Under the pieces are notes generated by a model, which saw only the letters and a program-made list of their open reading frames with translations, did not search any database and had not been told where the DNA came from. A DNA stretch of 64,000 bases, taken from assembly GCF_026745355.1 (NCBI RefSeq), contig NC_079202.1, forward strand, positions 48,604,787 through 48,668,786, given 5' to 3'. Position 1 is the stretch's first letter. Every line of letters starts with the position of its first letter. Source of the stretch: Beta vulgaris subsp. vulgaris. Taxonomy: Eukaryota > Streptophyta > Magnoliopsida > Caryophyllales > Amaranthaceae. This document shows, piece after piece, positions 1 through 12,500 of the stretch. Made by a program: the position numbers and the translations under genes.

Positions 1-575
1 TGGTTCCATCCTCAACTTAATGTGTGAATTTGTTATATGTGATGAAGATTCTCATACTTGGAAAATTTCTTCCCTTTTATACGTTCTGATTTTGTGGAAT
101 ATGTGGATAGAGTTATGACTGAAATAATGGAGGTGTGCTAGATATGGAATGTATTTAGTGATCAATTCATACTAGTCCATTCTAAAATCTGAATTGGATT
201 TAGCCACATTATATACCATATAAGCTTAAAGGCTTGATAGGTAATCAGAACTCGTGTTTAATAAAGGTGATTTAAGGTTAAGAAATCCCCAATAGATAGG
301 CAAAGGGTGGTTCATACTTTGGAGCGTCATTGGTTTTTAATTTGAATCAAGACCCACCTCGTCTTTGATTAATAAGCTCCATCCATAAAAGGCAAGACAA
401 TATGGGTGTTGGCACACTTTCGACATGGCGTAGAGACCACTTTTAGAATCAGCATATATTATTCAAAAATGTTGTTTAGTACTTCTATTGGTATTTTCTT
501 GAAAAATTGAAATGACTTGTCATATATCATTTTTAATTAGCATTGTAATTTTGTTTATTCTTTTCTTCTCTTTAG
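1..575 (+). other. Intron of the AAE14-like gene, 3' part
   Basis: AT-rich sequence before the first recognisable exon. It ends in a pyrimidine-rich tract and an AG at 574-575, a good splice acceptor. I see no exon or TE signature in it. The frame opening at 512 starts inside the intron and only becomes protein-like after 576. Confidence 0.75.
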
Positions 576-3500
576 GGTCCACTGGCAAACCGAAAGGAGT
601 TGCTATAAGCCATACTTCCTTAATCATGCAATCCTTGGCAAAAATTGCTGTTGTGGGTTACACAGAAGATGATGTATGCCATTTTTCATGGTTCCTCTAT
701 TTGATATAATAAATTGATGAGATAGCAAGTAATAAGAAAGCAAAAGAAGTACCCCCTCCCATTATTTTGGCATAGGAAAGCACAAAATTCACTGAAGATA
801 GCAAAATTCCATTTGCCATAGCTAGGAACTCTAATGGAACCTAAAATTTGAAAAGTAAAATGAAAGAACAAACCCTGATGACCCGGTTATATTTTATGCT
901 TCCTTCCTTAGGTTTACTTGCACACTGCCCCACTGTGCCACATAGGTGGGATATCCTCGTGCATAGCCATGCTACTGGCTGGAGGTTGTCATGTATTGAT
1001 ACCCAAGTTTGAAGTTACATTGGCAGTGAAAGCCATAGAGGAAAACCATGTAACTTCATTTATCACTGTTCCGGCAATACTCGCTTCTCTGGTTTCTATG
1101 ATGAGGTACTTCACTGATGACATCTATTCTATTATTTTCTTAATATTAATGATTCAGGCATAAGTTGACACATAATCATGAAGTTTCTTATTTTGATGAT
1201 AAACTTTGGTTTGTTTGTTTGTGGTGATAAAATTTTGGAATACCAACTTTTGCAATTCTGTAAGAGAGATTCTCACAAACCAACCATCGAACAGCGAGGT
1301 AAAATTTTGGCTAACTTATGGGATTGATGGAGAAATCTACCGTGCTAGGAAGCATATTTGATAGCTAAGGATACTGTACTATTGTGGGCTGAATGCTAAG
1401 ACAATTTAACACAAAAACAAAGGCAAGGAGCTATAGAAACATTATTATTGCTATACCTCAAACAAGAAGTAACCTATTATAGAGAGTTGAAGAAAAGTCC
1501 GTTGAAAAATTAAAACGAACACAATAAATCCTTCATTGAACAAAGATTGATCAATCAGCATCGAAAAGATACACAATTATTGTGAAAAAGCTTTTTAATT
1601 GCAAATTTTTGTTCTAGTAAAGCATCTTCCTTATTGCTGATGAAATCCAAAAGAAGTTGGATGATTCTTGTACCGTGGCTGTTTATTGGTAGTTATGATG
1701 GTTTTTTGTCGTTCGAGTGTTTGTGTTAGAGGTGATATAAGCTATTGAATGCAAGTTAGAAGGCTTAGATATTGGTAATAGGCCCTTTTAGAAATAGTAA
1801 CTAAATAAACTTGACATTAATGTACGTTAATGAGAAGATTAAGGAAAACTAAGATTACTGAATAAGAGTAGAATTAGGAAAAGCATTAGTTTCATAGTAT
1901 ATTTAGTTTTATAAATATGTTGCTTTGTAATTCATTTTTAATCCAATTCCTATTCAGAGAATTATAAGAGATACATTATTGAGTGCTTTTTTATTTTCCT
2001 CTCTATATTATTGTGAAAAAAGCAATGTCATTGCTTTTCAATATCTTAGAGTTACAAAAGAAAATTATGGTAAATGGTCTCTTCGGATGAAAACAATTCT
2101 TGGTGCACAAGGAGTTTGGGACATTGTTGAGAAAGGTTATACACAATCTGAAGATGACTCAAAATTAAGCCAAATGGAAAAAGAAGCTGAGGAAAAAGGA
2201 TCAAAATGCACGTACGATCATCCATCAAGGTTTGGATGATGATATGTTTGAGAAAGTTGCTAATGCAAACAAGCTTTAAACAAGCATGGGATACTCTTCA
2301 AAATTCATTTGAAGGAGTAAGTAGAGTAAAGGTGCGCCTTCAAACTCTTAGAGGAGAATTTGAAAAAATTGTGATGCTGAAAAAAAGAATCCATTTCAGA
2401 TAATTTTACAAGAGTTTTACATATTGTGAACCAAATGAAGAGGTTAGGTGAATCAATGCAAGATTCACGCGTAGTTGGAAAGATACCACATTCTCTTAAT
2501 CCTAAGTACAACCATTTAGTGGTTGTAATTGAAGAGTCAAATAAGGATTTGGATTCCATGACAATCGATGAACTAAATGGTCTCTTCAAACACATGAGCA
2601 AAGGATTCTCAAAAAAGAAAAGAAGGAAGACGAGTAATAGGTTTTGCAAGCGAAAATCTCCTTTAAAAACAACGGAGATATACGTGATAAACAAAAGTCC
2701 CAATCACGTGGAAGAGGCAGCGAGCAAGGACATGGTTGTGGTATTTGACGTGGTCAAGGAAGAGAAAGAAATGACCAAACGTTCCAAAATTTCTATAGTG
2801 GTGAAAGTTCTACTGAAGGTCATGGATAATAATAAGGCCAATTTAATATCAATAAAAATAAGGCTAATTTAATGTTATAAACTTATGATTGTGATAAATA
2901 TGGCCATTTTGCATGGGAATGTTATTCTAAAAAGGTACAAGAAAAAACAAATCTTATTGAAGATAAAGAAGATGCAAAAGAATCAAACAATATTGTTAGC
3001 TCTCAAAGTAGAAGACAAGAGAGAAGATAATTGTACATGGTATCTTGACAATGGAGCGAGCAACCATATGATAGGAGACACAAGCAAATTTGTTGATCTT
3101 GGTATTGGTGTGATCGATAATGTGACTTTTGGTGATGGCTCAAAAGTAAAGATTGAAGGGAATGGTACAATCATGATTAAATTGAAAGATTTAAGTCATA
3201 GGTTACTTCTGAATGTTTATTATATTCCTAACTTGAGAAGTAACATCTTAAGTGTGGGCCAACTTTTAGAGGTCAATGGATGCAAAATTTTGATGAAAGG
3301 ACAAAAGTTGTGGCTTCATGATAGAAACTCCAACCTTATAGCAACAATTTCTATGACGAAAAATAGAATGTTTTTAATAAGTCTACAAATAGTTGGTCCA
3401 ATGTGTTTGAAGACTTGTGTGGAAGATCCTTCTTGGAGGTGGTATATGAGATTTGGTCACCTTAATTTAATTTTGAAGGGCTTAGATAGTTGGGACACAA

Positions 3501-6500
3501 GAAAAGGGTAAGAGAATTGCTTTGAGTTGATCTTCCTAATCAACTTTGTGAAGCATGTTTCCTTGGCAAGCATCCGAGAAAGCCATTTTCAAAACAATCT
3601 ATTTCAAGAGCGATAAAGCCACTTGAAGTTTTGCATTCACATACATGTGGACCTATTAAACCCAAATCACTCGGTAAAAGTTCATACTTTATTCTTTTAA
3701 TTGATGATTATAACAGAAAATAATGGGTTTGTTTGTTGAAAAACAAATCTTAAGCATTTGATACCTTTAAAAAGTTCAAAGCAATGGTAGAGAAAGAGAG
3801 TGGTTATGAATTCAAAGCACTAAGAAGAGATAGAGGTGTTGAATTTATATCTAATGAATTCCACAAATATTGTGAGGATCATGGAATTCGCAGACCACTT
3901 ACAGTTTCTAGAATCAACAACAAAACGGAATGGAAGAATAGAACTGTTCTAACATGGCTAGATCCACGTTGAAAAATAAGAAGATGCGTAAACACTTCTG
4001 GTAGAAGCAGTTTTATGTGCAGTCTACTTGTTTAATCGCTCCCCTACAAAGAGCTTAAAGAATGTGACACCTTAAGAAGCTTGGAGCGGATGGAAGCCAA
4101 GTGTATCACATCTCTAAGTATTTGGTTCCATTGCTTATGCATAAGTTCCCAAATAATTAAGGTCTAAGCTTGATGATCGAAGTAAGAAATTACTTTTCAT
4201 TGGATATGATAAAAAATCTAAGGGTTACAAGTTGTTCAATCCAAGCACCAACAAGACAGTAATCAGCAGAATTGTAGAATTTAATGAAGAGGCAATACGG
4301 GATTGGAGTACTATAGTGGAAGAATCTTACATTCCTTATTTTGATGAAAAATATTCAACACATCAAGATGAAGATGCTACTCCCACTATACCACCACCAT
4401 CTCCTCATATGTCATCACCTCCATTGCATTCAAAGTGCAGAATTAGAATTATCTAGTTCGAGTGAAGCTCCAAAGAACTATAGAAGTCTTTTCGATCTTT
4501 GTGAAGTGATTGAAAGGTTTGAAGATAATACCTCCTTGTTTTGTTTCTGATATCGAACTAATGAGTATTGATGAAGCAAAGAAACAAAAGGAATGGACTC
4601 ATGCAGTGAATGAAGAGAATCAGTCCATCAAAAGGAATGAAAGTTGGGAGCTGGCAACATTTCCTAAAGGAAAGAAGCCAATTGGAGTCAAGTGGGTATA
4701 TAAAATCAAGGAAAACGCCAAGGGTGATGTCGTAAGATACAAAGCAAGGCTTATTGCAAAAGGTTACAAGCAAAAGGCAAGGAGTTGATTATGAAGAGGT
4801 ATTCGCTCCAGTTGCTTGACTAGAGATCGTAAGATTGCTAATTTCAATAGCATCCCAATTTCGATGGAAAATACATTAAATGGACGTAAAATATGCTTTT
4901 CTAAGAAGTCTATATTGAACAACCATAAGGACTTGTTGTCAATAGTCATGAAAGAAAAGTACTTAGATTGAAAAAGGCTTTATATGGGTTAGAGCAAGCA
5001 CCGTGGTCATGGAATAGTCGGTTAGAAAGTACTTGCATGATGATCTTTCAAAGTGCATTCACGAATATCCACTTTATGTGAAGTAGAAAAACGATGATGT
5101 TATCTATGTTTGCATCTATGTGGATGATCTCATATACACAGGGAGGAATATAGACATGTTTGAAGACTTTAAGAAAAAAATGACACGTGAATTTGAGATG
5201 ACAGATATGGGACTTATGTCTTATCATCTAGGAATTGAAGTTGTACAAGGTGATGCTGAAATTTTGATCTCACGAGAAGCATATGTAAAAGAATTATCAA
5301 AGAAATTCAATATGATGAATTTTAATCCAGTGAGCACTCCAATAGAATGGGATAAAATAAAGAATGATTCATATGGAGAAAAGGTGAATCCAACCTTGTT
5401 CAATAGTCTGATAGGAAGTTTACGATACTTAACTTGTACTCGACCAGACATCTAGTAAGTCGCGTTATGGAGAACCCATCTACTTCTCATTTGAAAGCGG
5501 CAAAGAGAATTTTTCTATACTTAAAAGGTACACCAGACCATGGGTTGTTATACTCTACTTCACAAGATCTTAAACTTATGTGATATTGTGATATTGTGAT
5601 AGTGATTTTGTTATAGATAGTGATTTTAAACTTCACCCTTGCTAATTGAGCTTTTGGGTGTCCACTTAAGTGATTCTTAATGAGGTTGATGTAATGAACT
5701 GGATGGGCAGATAATCTAAGGAAGAACCCAATGCATAACGATCAAGATAATTAGCTTTAATGACCTTAATCCACTCAATGTTTTTTTAAGAATGTTCTTC
5801 GAAGCAGGTTTGAATCCCATTTGTGTGAAGCAGGACTCACACAAGTGAAACCCAAAACACATGTTCTTGATATCTGTGGTTAAGCTAGAATTTGCCTGTC
5901 ATGGACCCGAAACAGAGGCCACCTGTCCGCTTCACTTAAACAGGAAGGAAGTTGAAGGATAATTGTGTAGAAGGAAATTAAAAGGTGTGTTTTCTTCACC
6001 TGTATCAGAATTGAAGTTATTAGACCTAGTTGAACCTGATCAGCCCTTAATTCAAATTATCTTTACACCGAATTGGACCTAATGATCCATGCAACTTATT
6101 ATATTACAAGGGGAAGAGAACACACCCTAAGTCTGCTAACATGAAATTTGAGGATTGGTAGTTATCTTAGACTCCGTTTGTATTAGAAAAGGAAGGGTAA
6201 TATTAGGATTTGAGTTAGCAGTTAGTTAAGGTTCACAGAGGATGTCTAAGAGATTTAGGAGAGGTGAGAAATCATGTATTAGCATCTTTGTATCGGGAGA
6301 GACTAGCTCTCAAAAGCTAGAAGTTACTTCGTAGTTTTTAGGTAATATGTTTTCTTCTTCTCTTCTTCTTCTGTGCAAATATCTTCTTTCTTCATTTCTG
6401 ATCTTATTTTTTTTTTTCTCTTCTTTGTTCTTGTTGTCAAATCTGCTTTTAGACTCTTAGTACATGTTTGGTTAGTGGGACTAAATTGTGGTAATGGTAA

Positions 6501-9500
6501 TGCTTTTTAGTGTAAGTTTTTGAAGATATTCCAATGTGAACATCTATGGTAATGGAACTTGATGTCAAAACATGTGTTTTCCTTCATAAATTTCCATTAC
6601 CACCCAATACCACCTTCCCAAGGGGTAATGGATGGTAATGAAATTTTAGGAAGGAAAACGCATGTTTTAGGATAAACTAGCATTACCATGGATGTTGACA
6701 TGGGAAATACCTTCAGAAATTTGAACTAAAAACCATTACCATTACCACCATTTAGTACCGCTAACCAACCGGGCCGTCTCCCCTTTTTAAAGTGTTTGTT
6801 TCCTTCTAGGCTCAATAATCGCTTGAATAAGTGCCATTGACGATGTCCAAGAGCATGTCCTTATCTTTTTTGCTGCTAATTCTAGTGACATGTCTGTGAT
6901 TGTACAATGTAATCAGTAATTATAGTGATTCTAAATAGAAATAGATATGTTATTGTTACCTATTGTGTTACCGATTTGGTCATTAATTTTCATTTTCTAG
7001 GTACAATGAATCAAGGAAACCGAAACAAAGCGTAAGGAAGATTTTAAATGGTGGTGGGAGCCTTTCAGTTCAACTTGTTGACGATGCCATAAGATGTTTT
7101 CATAGTGCCACACTTCTCTCTGCTTATGGTATTCATCACTTGTCTTGTTGTCAATATCTCAGTCAGAAGTTCTTTCCTCAATCTACTTTATCATGAATTC
7201 AAAAAAAGAAAAGAACAGGTCTCTAATTTTCTGGCAACTGTTTTTTTATTTACATCTCCAGAACTTTTGTGCATCTTTCAAGGTGGGCAAAAAGTCTCCT
7301 CCACAATACCATTATGCTAGATATATGTTTCTGGCTTCTGAGAGACTTTTTTTGCTGTATCCTCTATCTCATCATAGGTTGCTGCACTAATCTAATGGGT
7401 TGACTTGTTCTTGCCATGGAGATACTCATGGTTCAACTTTAAGTAAATTTAGGTTTTGGGTTGAAATCGAATTCGCTAAGTTCTTGAACACAGCAATCTT
7501 TTTTCAGGTCTAGGGCATATTTTGCCATGTGCACATGCGCGATGTGTGCTATCTTACATATGGGTTGGAGATTCATGCCTTAGTTTTGACCCCTTTCATC
7601 AGTTTCAAAGCACGCACCCGTTATGTACTTACTCACTGTATAGTGAATGGGATGCGAACATGCAAAGCCCACAGTAGATGTCAAGTTCACACAAAAGTAA
7701 CACTGTCGAAACATGACCTCTTTCACTGCTGAACTAAGTTTATGAAAATAATCAAACTAATCAATGGGACATGTTTGTATTAGTGAAGTAGTAGAATTTC
7801 CACAAATCAATTATGTCAAGGATATCTTTCTAGAATACATAACAGTCTAATCCATCAATGAACTTCATAGATATTTCAGTCAGATTTTTGCCTTCTCATA
7901 GGGTACATCTTAAATAAAAAGCATACCATATGAAACTGGATTGGACTATCGGAGAGATTAGTATCTATCTATGTTACCCCATCTGACTGACCAAAAGTTG
8001 ATTTAGTGCTGCATGTAAAAGGGGCACTAAATCCAAGGTAATCCCTCTGTGTCCATTTTCAATGATGTAGATAGATTGCCATCCACCTTTTTTGATAGTC
8101 GTGACTCGTGACAACTTGAAATTCTTAATCTTAGCTTAGCTGTTATATCTTAAGCCATAGTTGAGTTTGTTAAATCTCAAGCTCAGTTGCCTTGCTCTTA
8201 GTTCAGAGTCAAATTTAAGAAAATCTGAGGTATTTAATAGAACTTGAACAATAAGGCCAATCATTCAAGACCTGGAATGAATTTTGCTTGAACTTCTCTC
8301 ATGAGCCCGTTTTAGGAAGCAAAAAATTAAAGCAATGACAAACGCAATTTAACGTGGAAAACCTCTCCCTTAACAAGTAGAGGAAAAACCACCAACCGTT
8401 TTAAGTTTCACTGATCCTTCAATGAATATTAGCAAAATCTTAAATTCACAAATCCCGTAAATTACAACTTTTTCAAGAACTCTATCTAGAAACATAATAA
8501 TCTTGTAATCTCTCTCCATATTTGATGAATATACAAGACAATGATCGCAAGCCCCTTTTATATAGAGGTTGGAATCCTACCCCTAGTAGAATTAGCATCT
8601 AACTAAGACCTCATCCAGCTAGAGTTAGAAAACTAATCCTTTATCTTCCTAATACAATTATCAACATATTAGAAAATAAATAATCTCTTAAGAATCCTAA
8701 CATAACAAGACTAGAAAAATAAGGCGAGAAAAGGCGGAAAACCCCGCGGACATGGGTTTCACCCAATGAACAAACTGAAACTTGCCAACTCGTATACAAT
8801 GTTTTCTTGAACACTCCCAAAATCCACAACGTGTTTCTGGACCCTACTAAGCGTGTTGGACTATTGGGCTTGCATAACTAACACCAACAACCACAAATTT
8901 ACCCTTACCTTGTGAGGTATCTTTGTGATTCACCAAATTAAAGAGAGCTGGAGGCTCTCTTTACTTGAGAATATTGAAATCCATCATAATTGAGAATTGG
9001 CTTCATCTTTGCAAAACAATACATATTTACTCCCTCTGTTTTCTAGTTGCAACATTTAGACTTTTTGGAGTATTTATATATTAACCTTGCTCTGAAATTT
9101 CTGACCAATATATAAATACCAAATCATAGTAAGATGTCCATCTCAATGTGTGTTTCAACTTTCAAGATGCTTAACAATACTAATGGTCAGAGCTGTGCGT
9201 TGGTAAGTGTATATAAAAAATGTCCCTACTGGAAAAAATGAGGGAGTATAATGACTATAATCTGATAATCTATGTATTCGTGTACATATGACTATGCCTG
9301 ATTTACTGTCTTGTTATTTTGGTATACTCTTCTTATTTCTAATATTTGAATGTAGGTATGACGGAGGCCTGTTCTTCTCTTACCTTCATCACCCTCTATG
9401 ATCCAGCTGTTAACAATGCTAACCAGCACCTAATGGAAGTAAGCGAGATTACACCCATCTCTGTACACCCAATAGGAGGTATCTGTGTTGGGAAGCCAGC

Positions 9501-12500
9501 ACCTCATGTTGAGATAGTGATAAACAGAGAGGAGGAATCTTCTCATGTGGGGAGGATTATGACTCGGGGTTCCCATGTTATGATTCGTTATTGGGGTCAG
9601 AGTAGTGCTGTAGAAATTGATTCAGGTGCAGACTGGTTTGACACTGGTGATAGTGGACACATTGATGTACATGGGAATTTGTGGCTTGTCGGCCGTAGGA
9701 ATTCTCGTATCAAAAGTGGAGGGGAGAATGTGTATCCTGAAGAGGTAAGAAGAACGTTCTTTTGCCTCAGTTATCTCTTTTGGTTGTAAACACCAAGCAT
9801 GAACAACTCTGTTTCTTTGCGTTTCTACAATAACAAATAGATAATTCTCTGGTAAGTAATTGTATTTGACTGTTGTTTATGCGCCTTTTGGGCTTATATC
9901 AGTGCTATATTGGTGACACACAGGTGGAGGTCGTGTTATCTCAACATCCTGGAATTTCGGTTGTGGTAGTCATCGGACTCCCACATGCACGTCTAGGTGA
10001 AATGGTTGTTGCTTGTGTTCAAATTACAGAAAACTGGATCTGGACTGACTCTGCGCTGCCAAGCAATGTGGAATGCCACTTATCTACTAGCGTGCTAAAG
10101 GAGTATTGTCGAATTAAAAGTTTAACTAGGTTATTCTCTACTTCCTTCTCCAACCCCCCCCCCCTCTTCACAAAAGGAACTTGTTAGGAATATGTATCGT
10201 AGGCGCTAACAAATCAAACAATCGAAGTATAATATATGAAGAAATTAAGATATAAAGCAATAAAGAACACTATGAAGATTTAACGTGAAAACCCTTAAAT
10301 AGGGAGAAAACCACAAACACTCCACTAGGACTTTGAATATGAGATGATGATACAAGGAGAAATCTTTGATCACTCTAGATTACTCTCTAACCTCTCTTTA
10401 GGTTCTCTAGTCCTATGTTGCTCAGACTTGGGTGCCCATGTCCGACACGGGTACGTGTCCAAGTGTCCGACTCGGCTATTTTTTTGGAATTTTTTCTATT
10501 TTTCAGCCCAAAATAAAGTGTCCAAGTGTCCCACCCATGTCCGAGTGTCGAGGATCCGACACGGGTACTTGAGGTGAAATGAAGAGTCCGAGCAACATAG
10601 CTCTAGTCTATCTAGATTAAAAGAATATTTCTCTCTTCAATTAATAATTAAACAATGACGACCTCTAACATATTTATACTAGGTGTTTTTTATTTATTTA
10701 TTTAGGCATCCTAATTAACCAAGGAAACCAAATTAAACAAGAAAAAACCGAAAAGAAGAAGCAACATGGGTTGGGCTGAATATCTTGCAGGTGCAGGACA
10801 CAATCTCCGCGGGCTAAGCAGTACAAAAGGTGCTCGGCAGCGCCGGTGGAGGCTAATACCTCGCCAAATCCTGTGGGTTGAGGGCCTTAATTCGTTGCCA
10901 TGCTTGGCATCAAGCTATGCTATGTAGATTTGCCTTCGTCTTGCCGCAATCTATGCTCGATGCACGACACTTCCTTTACCCATCTCCACATATCATTACC
11001 CAACAATCTCCCACCTGGAGATCGGTAAAAGTGAAGAACACAACCCCCAATAAATATGTAGCACAATCTCAATTTGTCATCATTATTCTCTATACATCAC
11101 CTAGTGCGGAATCACTTTCTTGTCACAGAGGAAGCAACACCGAGGTCTCACTCAACCCCGAGTCTCTATCACAACACGAACCATAAGGACTCTTTATAGT
11201 TCTACGAGCATCCCGACAATGCTCTCACCCAAACAAAACATCCTTCTCTAGGCTCGACTTCTCACGCACCACACTAATGTGTGTTTTCGTCACCTTTTCG
11301 TTCCACAATCCACTTTAGCCGAAGAGACACCGACTTTACTACCACGGTTCTTCACAGGCCTACTTTATACGGACTTTTGATTAAACGACACTATTTGTGA
11401 GGTTTTATTCATCCTTTCCTTAGCTACCTTTGTCGTGTTCCCTATGGTGTACATTGTTCCGCTTCTTGCCCCTCGAGCTACTACCATAACACCCTTAGCA
11501 ACTTTCCAGGAACCACCCTTGTACACTACCTTATAGTTGGACTTGTTAATTTGACTAATTGATATCAAGTTTTTCTTCCTTGACATACTTCAGCTCAAAC
11601 ACGTCACCATTTGCAAGCTTCACGCTCACATCTCCCTTGCCTTTAACCTTTAATTGTCTATCATTTGCAATGTACACTTTCCCAAGTTTCTCAAATTTCA
11701 GATTGAAACAACTCCTAAACAACTCCTTGCAAGACGAAGAATGAAACGAGGAACTAGAATCCAAGATCCATGAACCAGTTGAGCTCTCTGCATTACTTAC
11801 CACCAAAGCATCAGAAACATACTCCGTTACAGAGTTCTTCGAACCATCACTGTCTTCATCATTGTCTTGATCCTCCTCCTTTTTCTTTCCGTTATCGGTG
11901 TCTTTGGAATATGGGTGTTGTCTCCTATAATGACTTTTCTCGCCGCATCCCCACAGTCCACTTCTGCCTTACCAATTCTTCCACTGCCCTTTTCCATTGG
12001 ACTTTCTCCGCTTAGATCTCCCATGTTGTCTTCTCCCTCTACCCTCAGTGTTGTATGCTCCATCGGATGACTCTCCAGAATCCTTACGCCGAGTACTCTC
12101 ACTCAACACCAAATTCCTAACATCATCCAATTTAGTGCTTCCTTCCCTATGGAATTACTAATAGCAGCAACTACAATTTCCCACACTTTTGGTAAAGATG
12201 ACAATAAAATCAAAGCTTTTACCTCATCTGAAAGGTAATTTTCAGAGAGGCCAATTGATTAATAATTTTACTAAATTCATTTATAAATTCAGCAACAGGT
12301 TCACCATAAATCATCTCAAGTTCAAACAAACGACACATCTAAAATATCCCTTATTCACAGTAGAAGGCTTCTCGTACATGTCTGAAAGAGTCTTGATCAA
12401 CCCCGCCGTTGTTTTCACTTCCTTGACATTTAAAGCAACACTCTTTGCCAAAGTCAATCGAACTACACCTAGTGCTTTCCGATCCAACGTTGCCAAGTCT

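Noticed and set aside
8641..8829. 62-residue minus frame in the LTR-like block
   Set aside because: Within putative LTR sequence, no domain, short.
10155..10166. Run of about 12 C residues after an exon
   Set aside because: A homopolymer in the intron 26 bp beyond the donor; no structure or function suggested.
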